Shown: positions 1 through 5,657 of the stretch, one piece after another
How positions within the stretch are numbered: the stretch's first letter is position 1
Layout of the letters: each line of letters begins with the position of its first letter
From: DASUFI01 sp036274635
GTDB taxonomy: Bacteria; Planctomycetota; B15-G4
Direction: 5' to 3'
DNA length: 6,987 nt
Assembly (NCBI GenBank): GCA_036274635.1
Contig: DASUFI010000285.1
Location: 1-6,987, forward strand
Translations under genes and position numbers: made by a program
Notes under the pieces: model-generated
Told to the model about the DNA's origin: nothing
What the model saw: only the letters and a program-made list of their open reading frames with translations
Database searches by the model: none

Positions 1-1094
1 GCGCGCACGACGGCGCGATGGGCGCGCTGCCCTCGCTGCACGCGGCGTGGGCGCTGCTGGCGGCGTTCGCGCTGGCGGCGCGCTGGCCGAGCGCGCGCGG
101 CGCGGCGTTGGCGTGGGCCGCGGCCGTCGCCGCGAGCTGCGTCACCACCGGACAGCACGCGCTGCTGGACGTGCTGGCCGGCGTGCTGTTGTACGCCGCA
201 GCCGCGCGGCGGGCGCGCGTGTGGGAGGCGCTGCGCGGCGCGGCCGAGCGCGTCGCCAACTCGTGGCACGAGTGGCGGCTCGGGCCGCTGCGGCTCATCA
301 ATCACGGCGCGTGGGCCGGCGCGGGCGCGGCGACGGGCCTCGCCCTGGCCGAGACGCTCGCGGGACCGCGCACGGGCGAGCTGCTGGCGCTGGCGCTGCC
401 GGGCCTGCTCGTCGCGGGACTGTGGGCGCAGCTGGTCGAGGGCTCTCCCGCGCTGCTGCGGCCCTTCGGATACTACGGGGGCGTGATCGGCATCGCGCTC
501 GGCGCGCTGGGCCTCGCGGCGACGGGCCGCGACGCGTGGCCGGCGCTGGCGGCGCTGGCGGCGGCCGGTCCGTGGATCCAGGCGCTGGGGCGCCTGCGCT
601 GCCTGGTGCAGGGCTGCTGCCACGGACGCCCCTGCGCGGCGTGGCTCGGGCTGCGCTACCGGCATCCGCGCTCGCGCGTCGTGCGCCTCGCCGGGCTGCG
701 CGACGTGCCCGTGCACCCGACGCCGGTCTACTCGATGCTCGCCTGTGTCGTCGCGGGGGCGCTGCTGGCGCGGCTGTGGTGGTCGGGCGCGCCGCTGACC
801 TTCATCGTGGGCGCGTACCTGCTGCTCAACGGCCTGTCGCGCTTCGTGGAGGAGTCCTTCCGCGGCGAGCCGCAGACGCCGCGCGCCGCGGGCCTGGCCA
901 TCTACCAGTGGAAGGCCGCGGCGAGCGTGCTGATGGGCGCGGTCATCACGGCGCTGCCGGGCGCGCCGGCGCCGCCGCCGCACGCGCCCGGTGCGATGGG
1001 CGTGCTCGGGGCGATCGGCTTCGGGCTGCTGTGCTGGGCGGCGATGGGCCTCGACTGGCCCGAGTCGCAGCGGCGCTTCTCGCGGCTGGCCTGA
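1..1094 (+). CDS. PAP2-like / Lgt-like fusion membrane protein (5' partial)
   Basis: The frame is open from the first bases, so the true start lies upstream; the ATG at 18 is internal. Residues are numbered from that ATG. The first ~65 residues are the end of a PAP2 phosphatase fold: a PSLH motif (5-8), hydrophobic helices, then GQHALLD with His47 and Asp51 matching the last PAP2 catalytic motif, although the usual Ser-Arg before it reads Ser40-Cys41. From about residue 95 the protein resembles prolipoprotein diacylglyceryl transferase: YYGG (152-155), GRLRCLVQGCCHG (191-203), HPTPVY (233-238) and an E-x3-RGEP segment near 278-285, among about eight likely membrane segments. Known family roles are lipid head-group dephosphorylation or transfer, and diacylglyceryl transfer to lipoprotein cysteines at the inner membrane. 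The His of the usual Lgt HGG motif is Tyr153 here, and the Asn and Glu of the E. coli signature are replaced, so true Lgt activity is uncertain. The stop is 3 bp before the inverted-repeat element. Confidence 0.8.
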   Translation, partial: AHDGAMGALPSLHAAWALLAAFALAARWPSARGAALAWAAAVAASCVTTGQHALLDVLAGVLLYAAAARRARVWEALRGAAERVANSWHEWRLGPLRLINHGAWAGAGAATGLALAETLAGPRTGELLALALPGLLVAGLWAQLVEGSPALLRPFGYYGGVIGIALGALGLAATGRDAWPALAALAAAGPWIQALGRLRCLVQGCCHGRPCAAWLGLRYRHPRSRVVRLAGLRDVPVHPTPVYSMLACVVAGALLARLWWSGAPLTFIVGAYLLLNGLSRFVEESFRGEPQTPRAAGLAIYQWKAAASVLMGAVITALPGAPAPPPHAPGAMGVLGAIGFGLLCWAAMGLDWPESQRRFSRLA

Positions 1095-1097
1095 GGC

Positions 1098-1326
1098 AGC
1101 AGCCCGTCGAAGAAGCGCTTCGAGTGCGGAAGGTGCGGAATTCGTGGCGGATCGAGGCGGGACCCAGCGCAGGGAATTGCGGCGGGGGCAGCCCGCCGCT
1201 AGCCCGTCGAGGGCGTTCCCGAATGGAGCGCCCGTCGCGGGGTGGAGCTGCGCCGCAGGGCCGGCAACGAGGAACCGGCGCGAAGGACGCGCCTTCCGCG
1301 CCGAATGACTTGTTCGACGGGCTGCT
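1098..1326. repeat. Structured inverted-repeat (MITE-like) element between convergent genes
   Basis: The ends are inverted copies of each other. Positions 1098-1115 and the reverse complement of 1309-1326 agree at 17 of 18 bases, including a perfect 14-bp core (AGCAGCCCGTCGAA). With one gap and several mismatches the similarity extends to 1098-1137 against 1288-1326, about 32 of 40 positions. A third copy of AGCCCGTCGA is internal at 1201-1210. The interior is hairpin-rich: 1179-1186 pairs with 1192-1199 (8 bp, 5-nt loop), 1211-1219 with 1225-1233 (9 bp with one G-U), and 1277-1282 with 1288-1293 (6 bp). No convincing coding frame lies inside. The element fills the gap between the stop of the PAP2-Lgt gene and the stop of the sigma gene, and its right end overlaps the latter. 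A non-autonomous transposable element or a bidirectional structured 3' region are both possible. The repeat is directly visible; mobility is inferred. Confidence 0.7.
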
Positions 1327-1969
1327 AGGCGCCGGCCGCCGCCTCGCCCTCGAGGTGCTCGGCCAGCTCCGCCAGCGCGCGCGAGACGAGGTTGCGCACC
1401 GAGGCCTCGGTGCGCCCCATGCGCTCGGCGATCTCGGCCCGCGAGAGGCCGACCACGCGCGAGAGCACGATGACCTCGCGGTAGTCCTCGGGCAGCTTCT
1501 CGAAGGCCTGCTCGATGCGCGCCAGCGCCTCGCGGCCCATGGCGGCCTGGCTGGGCGAGAAGAAGGAGGCGCGGTAGACCTCCATGAGGCGCGCGTCGTC
1601 GGTGGCCGTGGGCGTGGCGCCGCGGGCGTCGAGTGGCACCTCGCGACCGGGATCGCGCTTGGCCGCGCGCCAGTACTCGGCGCGGTCCGCGATCTTGCGC
1701 AGCGCGGTGGCGTAGAGCCAGGCGCGGAAGGCGGCCTCCCCCGGATAGCGGAAGCGGCCCATGTTCTCGAGCACGTCGCGGCAGACGGACTGCACCAGGT
1801 CGCTGGAGGACTCGTGCTTGCGCAGCGTCGCGCCAGCGCGCAGCCGGACGTAGGCGCGCAGGCCGGGCAGGTGGCGCTGCAGCAGCTGCTGCACGGCCGC
1901 GGTGTCGCCGCCCGCGGCGGCCACGACGAGGGCCGCATCGTCCGCAGGACTGGCTGGCTCGCCCGACAT
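1325..1969 (-). CDS. ECF-type sigma-70 family RNA polymerase sigma factor
   Basis: The product is 214 residues, the normal size for an ECF sigma factor, and would direct RNA polymerase to a specific promoter set. Region 2 spans about residues 25-105, with SSSDLVQSVCRDVLENM (54-70) followed by an F-R-A-W-L-Y stretch near 81-86. Region 4 spans about 150-205, with FEKLPEDYREVIVLS (156-170) and a helix-turn-helix reading LSRAEIAERMGRTEASVRNL. The linker is charged and variable. The DLVQS wording and the overall length resemble planctomycete-expanded ECF groups. I chose the ATG at 1969: the open frame extends upstream to 2179, but that part is antisense to the small gene at 2045-2260 and does not look like sigma sequence. 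AGGA lies only 2 nt before the ATG, so the ribosome site is weak. No anti-sigma gene of a familiar type is adjacent. The divergent small protein is a candidate partner by position only. Confidence 0.9.
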   Translation of the reverse strand: MSGEPASPADDAALVVAAAGGDTAAVQQLLQRHLPGLRAYVRLRAGATLRKHESSSDLVQSVCRDVLENMGRFRYPGEAAFRAWLYATALRKIADRAEYWRAAKRDPGREVPLDARGATPTATDDARLMEVYRASFFSPSQAAMGREALARIEQAFEKLPEDYREVIVLSRVVGLSRAEIAERMGRTEASVRNLVSRALAELAEHLEGEAAAGA

Positions 1970-2044
1970 GGTCCTCAGTCTATCCCCCCGCCGGGCCCGC
2001 GGGACGGCCTGCGGAACGCCGGCCGTGCGATCCGGATTGAACAG
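1970..2044. promoter_or_regulatory. Divergent intergenic region between sigma gene and 71-aa gene
   Basis: These 75 bp separate two divergently oriented start codons, so any promoters for both genes must lie here or inside the genes. The stretch is GC-rich and contains a CCGGGCCCG-type palindromic patch near 1991-2000. I see no convincing -35/-10 pair. The role is inferred from layout only. Confidence 0.35.
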
Positions 2045-2260
2045 ATGGAGGCTGGCGTGCCCGATCTCCCCGCCGAACCCGCCGCGGACGACATGCCGGC
2101 CAGCAGGCTGCTGGCGGAGTGCCTCGACGGCTACGAGGAGGGCGGCGCCGAGGGGCTGAGCAGCGTGCTGCGTCGCCACCCGGAGCGGGCGCAGCTCCTG
2201 CTCCGGCGCGTGCTGCTGCTGGCGGAGCTGGGTCTGCTGCCGGAGCCGCCGGCGAGCTGA
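2045..2260 (+). CDS. Small protein resembling the N-terminal leader of planctomycete Ser/Thr kinases
   Basis: The predicted product has 71 residues. After a short acidic, Pro/Ala-rich start, residues 20-68 form a likely helical unit: RLLAECLDGYEEGGAEGL, then SSVLRRHPERAQLLLRRV, then LLLAELGLLPEPP. This pattern (E-C-L-D-x-Y-E-x-G, R-H-P-E, L-x3-G-L-L-P) resembles the segment preceding the kinase domain in many planctomycete Ser/Thr kinases that sit beside ECF sigma genes. That likeness is recalled family knowledge, not a search result. No kinase domain follows: the stop is 18 bp from the convergent metallothionein gene. Third codon positions are almost all G/C, which supports real coding. The ATG at 2045 lacks a strong ribosome site; an internal ATG at 2093 is an alternative. 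The function is unknown; regulation of the divergent sigma factor is a positional inference. Confidence 0.65.
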   Translation: MEAGVPDLPAEPAADDMPASRLLAECLDGYEEGGAEGLSSVLRRHPERAQLLLRRVLLLAELGLLPEPPAS

Positions 2261-2264
2261 GCGC

Positions 2265-2277
2265 GCCGCACCGCGGC
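2265..2277. other. Small GC hairpin between convergent genes
   Basis: GCCGC at 2265-2269 pairs with GCGGC at 2273-2277 around a 3-nt loop, inside the 18-bp gap between the 71-aa gene and the metallothionein gene. There is no T-run on either strand, so it is not a classical intrinsic terminator. It may still mark the convergent 3' ends. Confidence 0.25.
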
Positions 2278-2278
2278 C

Positions 2279-2497
2279 TCACTCGTGCCGGCACTCCGGG
2301 TGACCGCAGCCGCACGTCGCCGACCGCGAGTGGCCGTTCTCGGCAGCGCGACAAACGTCGCTGCAGAAGCTGCGGCCGGGCTCGACGGGACAATCACAGC
2401 CTGCGTGCTGGCAGCGATTCGGCGGGGAGCTGTTGGATGACGCCGGCTTCGTGCGCGCGGCCGCGCTCGCCTTGCGCCTGGTTTTCGTGGGGTCCAT
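2279..2497 (-). CDS. Bacterial metallothionein (SmtA/BmtA-like)
   Basis: The 72-residue product has a cysteine core from 29 to 69: C29-x4-C34-x-C36, then FCSDVC with C45 and C49, then TCGCGHPEC with C62, C64 and C69. That makes eight cysteines, plus histidines at 31, 56, 66 and 71. The C-x-C-x8-C-x3-C spacing and the C-x-C-G-H-x2-C ending match the cyanobacterial and pseudomonad metallothionein family, small cytoplasmic proteins that bind Zn, Cd or Cu in a thiolate cluster. The first 28 residues are a Lys/Arg/Ser/Ala-rich extension not needed for the cluster. The ATG at 2497 has a clean GGAGG ribosome site at 2503-2507, 5 nt away. It lies 20 bp downstream of the epimerase gene on the same strand, so the two are probably co-transcribed. 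A small zinc-finger protein is the main alternative. Confidence 0.85.
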   Translation of the reverse strand: MDPTKTRRKASAAARTKPASSNSSPPNRCQHAGCDCPVEPGRSFCSDVCRAAENGHSRSATCGCGHPECRHE

Positions 2498-2502
2498 GGG
2501 TG

Positions 2503-2507
2503 CCTCC
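2503..2507 (-). promoter_or_regulatory. Ribosome binding site of the metallothionein gene
   Basis: On the minus strand GGAGG lies 5 nt before the ATG at 2497. It fixes that start and lies within the 20-bp gap after the epimerase stop, supporting separate translation initiation in a shared transcript. Confidence 0.7.
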
Positions 2508-2517
2508 GCACCCGGAA

Positions 2518-2928
2518 CTAGCGCGCCTGCACCAGCTCCACCAGCACGCCGCCCGTGGACGCGGGGTGCACGAAGCACACCGTCGTGCCGTGCGCTCCCG
2601 GCCGCGGCGCGGCGTCCAGCAGCCGCACGCCGGCGGCCTGCAGTCGTGCAAAGAGCGCCGGCAGGTCGTCCACCTCGAGGGCGACGTGATGGATGCCGGG
2701 GCCGCGCTTGCCGACGAAGCGCGCCACCGGGTTGTCGCCCGCGTCGGGCTGCAGCAGCTCGATCGAGCCCGCGCCGGCGCCGAGGCGCAGCAGCGCCACC
2801 TGCACGCCGTCGCCCGCGACGTGCTCGACGTGCTCGAGCGGCAGGCCGAGGAGGTCGCGCCAGAAGCGCAGCGACTCCGCATGCGCGACGACAGCGACGC
2901 CGAGATGCGCGAGGCGAGGTGCGCTCAT
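2518..2928 (-). CDS. mce: Methylmalonyl-CoA epimerase (VOC superfamily)
   Basis: The product has 136 residues, the usual epimerase length. The enzyme interconverts the two epimers of methylmalonyl-CoA, linking propionyl-CoA carboxylase to methylmalonyl-CoA mutase in the cytoplasm. It reads as two VOC (glyoxalase-fold) modules: LAHLGVAV at 6-13, FWRDLLGLPLEHVE at 22-35, SIELLQP at 55-61, then GIHHVALEVDDL at 78-89, GVRLLDAAPRPGAHG at 100-114 and HPASTGGVLVELV at 121-133. Likely metal ligands are His8, Glu57, one of His80/His81, and Glu131. The RPGAHG and HP-STGGVL-ELV segments favour epimerase over a generic glyoxalase. The ATG at 2928 begins the conserved module almost at once. A metallothionein gene follows on the same strand. 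No mutase or carboxylase gene is in the window. Confidence 0.9.
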   Translation of the reverse strand: MSAPRLAHLGVAVVAHAESLRFWRDLLGLPLEHVEHVAGDGVQVALLRLGAGAGSIELLQPDAGDNPVARFVGKRGPGIHHVALEVDDLPALFARLQAAGVRLLDAAPRPGAHGTTVCFVHPASTGGVLVELVQAR

Positions 2929-2981
2929 GCGCGCGCATCCTAACCGCCGGCCTCACTGGCCCCACCGCGCGCGGCGCGGCC
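2929..2981 (-). promoter_or_regulatory. Probable promoter region of the epimerase-metallothionein unit
   Basis: A terminator closes the upstream gene at 2982-3020, so the epimerase unit should start from its own promoter in these ~50 bp. On the minus strand TAGGAT occurs about 8 nt before the ATG and could be a -10 element of a very short-leader transcript, but no good -35 is visible. The assignment is weak and rests mainly on layout. Confidence 0.3.
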
Positions 2982-3020
2982 AAAAAAAAGGGCGGCCGGT
3001 GCGCGGGAGACGCACCGGCC
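2982..3020 (-). terminator. Rho-independent terminator of the PRC-barrel gene
   Basis: A perfect 10-bp inverted repeat, GGCCGGTGCG at 2994-3003 and CGCACCGGCC at 3011-3020, encloses a 7-nt loop. On the minus strand it is followed, after GCCC, by eight T residues (the A-run at 2982-2989). This is the clearest intrinsic terminator in the window. It lies 1 nt beyond the stop at 3022 used by the frameshift-corrected PRC-barrel reading. Confidence 0.85.
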
Positions 3021-3043
3021 GTCACATGGACCACTGCGGCGGA

Positions 3044-4018
3044 TCAGGGACCGCGTGGTCCTCCACCCCCTCGCGGACCACCTTGGCTGCCACGTGGGCG
3101 CTCTGGGCGGTCGCGCTCGGGACGGGCACGTACGGGAGGCTGTGCACGCCGCGCGCCATGGCGCGCCTGCACTCCGAAGAAGGTGTTGGCCTCGCCGGAG
3201 CGGGCCAGGGCGAAGAGGCGCGGCAGGTCGCCGCGGTCGACGCGCGGTGCGCCGGCGAGACGCTCGCGGGACAGGCCCAGCGCGAAGGCCTGGCGGGATG
3301 CGGCTCCGTCGCGCGCGGCGGCGCGTCCGGCATCGCCCGCGTCGGTCGCGCGCAGCGCGGCGTAGGGTACGGCCATCTGCCGGTCCGCCGGACCGAGGTC
3401 GGGCGCCGTGTCCACCAGGGCGAGGGCCACCTCGCGCTCGCGCAGGTCCACCGCCACCTCGGCCACGCGGCCGACCGCGGCGCTCTGCGAGTCCTGCACC
3501 TCGCGCCCCGCGAGCGTGCTCAGGCGCTCGGGCTGCGGGCTCGCTCCGTCGGATGGTGCGTTGCCGCCGAAGTGGGCCCGCATGCGCGCGAGCCAGCTGC
3601 TGTCCGCAGCGTCCGGCCAGCGATCACGCGCGAAGCCCGGTGCGGCGCGCAACTGGTCCTCGGTCACGCCGCGCAGCCGCACGTTGCGCGGGCCCGCGGC
3701 CGCATCGGCCGCCGGAGCGAGCTCGACCGACTCGGGCGGAAGCGCCACGAGCTGTCCGTCCGCGCGCAGGGAGGGCGCGGGAGACAGCACGACGGAGAGC
3801 AGCCGCCCCGAGGTCGCGTCGACGAGCGCGTCGTCCACCGTGCCCAACGTCATGCCTGCATCCGACTGGACGGGGGCGCCGAGCAGCGCGTCCGACACGA
3901 CCAGGTCATCCGCGGGCACGGCCGCCGCAGCCGCATCGGGCGCCGCCTCCTGCTGTGCGACGGCGAACCCGCCTGCACAGGCGAGAGCGGCAGCCAGCAG
4001 CAGCGGACGCGCCTTCAT
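3044..4018 (-). CDS. Secreted double PRC-barrel protein (3' end frameshifted)
   Basis: As written the product has 324 residues. A signal peptide is clear: basic start, hydrophobic stretch 5-21, likely cut after AVA at 21. Two PRC-barrel domains follow at about 38-105 (VVSDALLGAPV, GTVDDALVD, LVALPPESV) and 165-225 (LSTLAGREVQD, VGRVAEVAVDL, MAVPYAAL). Between them is an RAAPGFARDRWPD segment typical of PRC proteins. PRC barrels are small beta-barrels used in binding or assembly; the exact role here is unknown. After about residue 285 the literal frame becomes an R/G/P-rich tail with A or T at 19 of 38 third positions. The neighbouring frame from 3159 to 3022 has only 3 of 45 and encodes a balanced tail, so a one-base shift near 3151-3166 is very likely and the true stop is 3022. 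The ATG at 4018 has GGAG at 4025-4028, 6 nt away; a TTG at 4030 is less likely. Confidence 0.75.
   Translation of the reverse strand: MKARPLLLAAALACAGGFAVAQQEAAPDAAAAAVPADDLVVSDALLGAPVQSDAGMTLGTVDDALVDATSGRLLSVVLSPAPSLRADGQLVALPPESVELAPAADAAAGPRNVRLRGVTEDQLRAAPGFARDRWPDAADSSWLARMRAHFGGNAPSDGASPQPERLSTLAGREVQDSQSAAVGRVAEVAVDLREREVALALVDTAPDLGPADRQMAVPYAALRATDAGDAGRAAARDGAASRQAFALGLSRERLAGAPRVDRGDLPRLFALARSGEANTFFGVQARHGARRAQPPVRARPERDRPERPRGSQGGPRGGGGPRGP
3151..3166. repeat. Perfect 16-bp palindrome at the PRC-gene frameshift
   Basis: GCGCGCCATGGCGCGC is its own reverse complement and lies exactly where the coding frame of the PRC-barrel gene changes. Such a GC palindrome can fold during replication or sequencing, so it is a plausible cause of the one-base length change. 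Confidence 0.7.
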
Positions 4019-4187
4019 GACGTGCTCCAAGGAGGGGGACCCCCGGCTGAACCCCGCGCCGCGCGAGGGGTCCCGCTGCTCGCCGAAAAAGATTGCGAGG
4101 CCGACCCTGTGACGGCCTTTGGCCGACAGCCATCACCGCGAATCACGGCGCCCTGTAGAGTGGCTCGGAACCGGAGGAGGGCTCGTC
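4019..4187. promoter_or_regulatory. Divergent intergenic region with inverted repeat
   Basis: This stretch separates the divergent PRC-barrel and peptidase genes. It contains a perfect 8-bp inverted repeat, GGGACCCC at 4036-4043 and GGGGTCCC at 4067-4074, with a 23-nt spacer, and next to it GGGGG-A-CCCCC at 4034-4044. The repeat could be an operator or a transcript structure ahead of the PRC gene. The part from 4119 to 4187 is an open frame, but A or T is frequent at its third positions, unlike neighbouring genes, so it looks non-coding. No convincing -35/-10 pair was found. Confidence 0.4.
4173..4181 (+). promoter_or_regulatory. Strong ribosome binding site before a CTG start
   Basis: GGAGGAGGG lies 6 nt upstream of a CTG at 4188. 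No ATG, GTG or TTG is in frame at that spacing. The site argues that translation of the peptidase begins at 4188, or that a normal start codon there has been lost or misread. Confidence 0.5.
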
Positions 4188-5562
4188 CTGCTCGAGCGCA
4201 TCGCATCCGCGATCCTCGTGACCTTGCTGCCGGCCTGCGCGACGAGCTCGCCTGCGCAGGAGGCTGCGCCCGCGACGCCGGCGCAGCCGCTCGCGGCGCC
4301 GCAGCCCGACGACTCCTGTTGTACGGACCTCGACCGCCGGGTGCTCCAGCAGCTCACGCGCACCATCGAGTCGGGCCCGCTGGTGGTGCGCGTGCGGCCG
4401 AACGACCTGCCGGAGGCGTCGCTGCAGGCGGACGTGGCCGCCAACGTCGCGGACTTCGGCGAGCTGCAGCAGCGTCTGGACATGCGCTACGCGGGCCCGG
4501 TGCACGTCTTCCTGTACCGCGATGGCGACGATATGAAGGCCACGACCGAGGGCGACTCGAACATCGCCTTCTCCACCGGCACCCGCAGCATCCACCAGGT
4601 GCACGACTTCCGCGGGGTGCACGAGCTCACGCACATCTTCTCCGTGCAGTTCCCGCCGGACCCCGACGGCAGCACGGATCAGTTCACCACGGAAGGCCTG
4701 GCCACGGCCATGGCGCGCTCGGACCAGGACGTGCCCGTGCACGTTTGGGCCGCGATGTACCTGCGCATCGGTCGGCTGCCGGACCTTTCCGAGCTGCGCG
4801 CCGACTTCATGGGCACCGCGCCGCCGGGCGTGCATCCGTACCACGTGGCAGCGTCCTTCATCCTCTATCTCGTGGAGCGCTTCGGCATCGAGCGCGTCAA
4901 AGGCGTGGTACGTGAACTGCACCGAGGCGGGCATGGTCTTCGGCATTCCCTTCCCGCGCCTCGAGAGCGACTGGCGCGCCTACCTCGCGGACCTGGTCGT
5001 GACGCCCCAGCAGGAGGCGCACGTGCTGGCGCGCTTCAGCCGCAAGCTGGAGCCGCTGCGGGACGCATGGCGCACGGCGCCGGGCACGACGCTCTTCGCC
5101 GGCGACTCGCTGGCGGAGCTGCAGCCCGACGACCCGGACCGCTGGGCGCTGCGCGACGGGCTGCTGGTGGGCACCCACGACGGGCCGTGGACCGCGATCC
5201 ACTCGCGCGCCACCTTCGGCCCCGACGTCGGCCTGCGCGTGCGCTTCCGCCTCGTGTCGGGCGACGCGGTGCAGCTGCGCGTCGACCGCGCCGACGACGC
5301 CGAGGGCCAGGCCATCTTCGCGCGCTGGTCCAGCTACATGACCATGGAGGAGGGCTTCACCGGCAACGACGAGGTGAAGATCCCGCCCGGCGTGTGGTGC
5401 GACGCGGTCTTCGTGGACGTGGGCGGCCGCGGGCGGCTGTACCTCAATGGGTCGCCTGTGATCGACGAGGCGTGCGCGCTGCCCAGCCAGCGCGGCGTGG
5501 TGGGCCTGGCGGTGGAGCGCGGGGTGATCCAGGTGGCGCAGATCGTCGCGTTCCAGCCGTAG
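4188..5562 (+). CDS. Peptidase MA-type zinc metallopeptidase lipoprotein, split by a +1 frameshift
   Basis: Numbered from the CTG at 4188, the product starts with a signal ending in LLPAC (13-17), a probable but imperfect lipobox, so an envelope-anchored protein is likely. A Pro/Ala-rich linker precedes the catalytic part. VHELTHIF contains the HExxH zinc motif (His145, Glu146, His149), and TTEGLA supplies a likely third ligand, Glu169. This is a gluzincin arrangement as in the peptidase MA family. At about 4900 the frame breaks: upstream reads FGIERVKG, while the +1 frame continues WYVNCTEAGMVFGIPFPRL then ESDWRAYLADL, the expected end of such a domain. Dropping one base in the AAAGGCG stretch restores one gene. 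The last ~170 residues form a LamG/DUF1080-like domain. Substrate unknown. It may be a real pseudogene or a sequencing error. The uncorrected frame runs on to 6938 and would be miscalled as a fusion. Confidence 0.7.
4903..5562 (+). CDS. 3' segment of the frameshifted peptidase: end of catalytic domain plus LamG/DUF1080-like domain
   Basis: This is the downstream reading frame of the split gene, entered in the AWYVNC stretch. The first GTG at 4912 is only the first start-like codon and has no ribosome site. Third positions are nearly all G/C. The opening ~30 residues finish the peptidase domain (FPRLESDWRAYLADL). A hinge rich in charged residues follows, then a beta-rich module: RWALRDGLLVGTHDGPW, VGLRVRFRLVSGDAVQLRV, GVWCDAVFVDVGGRGRLYLN, ending GLAVERGVIQVAQIVAFQP. 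This resembles DUF1080/LamG-like jelly-roll modules, common in planctomycete secreted proteins and often carbohydrate-associated. Binding activity is inference. Confidence 0.7.
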   Translation, partial: AWYVNCTEAGMVFGIPFPRLESDWRAYLADLVVTPQQEAHVLARFSRKLEPLRDAWRTAPGTTLFAGDSLAELQPDDPDRWALRDGLLVGTHDGPWTAIHSRATFGPDVGLRVRFRLVSGDAVQLRVDRADDAEGQAIFARWSSYMTMEEGFTGNDEVKIPPGVWCDAVFVDVGGRGRLYLNGSPVIDEACALPSQRGVVGLAVERGVIQVAQIVAFQP

Positions 5563-5657
5563 GAGCGGCGCCGGCGCGGCGCGCGGCGCGGGACCGCCGT
5601 ATGATGCAGCCGCCCGCCGCGACGGATCGGCGGATCCACCGACCCGGGAGCCTCACC
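5563..5657 (+). promoter_or_regulatory. Intergenic region and ribosome site before the MBL-fold gene
   Basis: This very GC-rich spacer lies between the peptidase stop and the ATG at 5658. GGGAG near 5646-5650, 7 nt before the ATG, is a good ribosome site and fixes that start over the upstream ATG pair at 5601. No clear promoter or terminator is visible, so transcription together with the peptidase gene is possible. Confidence 0.45.

Noticed and set aside
1970..2179. N-terminal extension of the sigma factor to 2179
   Set aside because: It would overlap the divergent 71-aa gene on the opposite strand, and the extension lacks sigma-like sequence.
47..2260. 737-residue plus-strand open frame
   Set aside because: It is low-complexity Arg/Ala/Gly sequence overlapping the PAP2-Lgt gene and antisense to the sigma gene. 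Only the last 71 codons (from 2045) are a credible gene.
2693..4915. 740-residue plus-strand open frame
   Set aside because: Mostly antisense to the epimerase and PRC-barrel genes. It has shadow composition typical of high-GC DNA and no recognisable domain.
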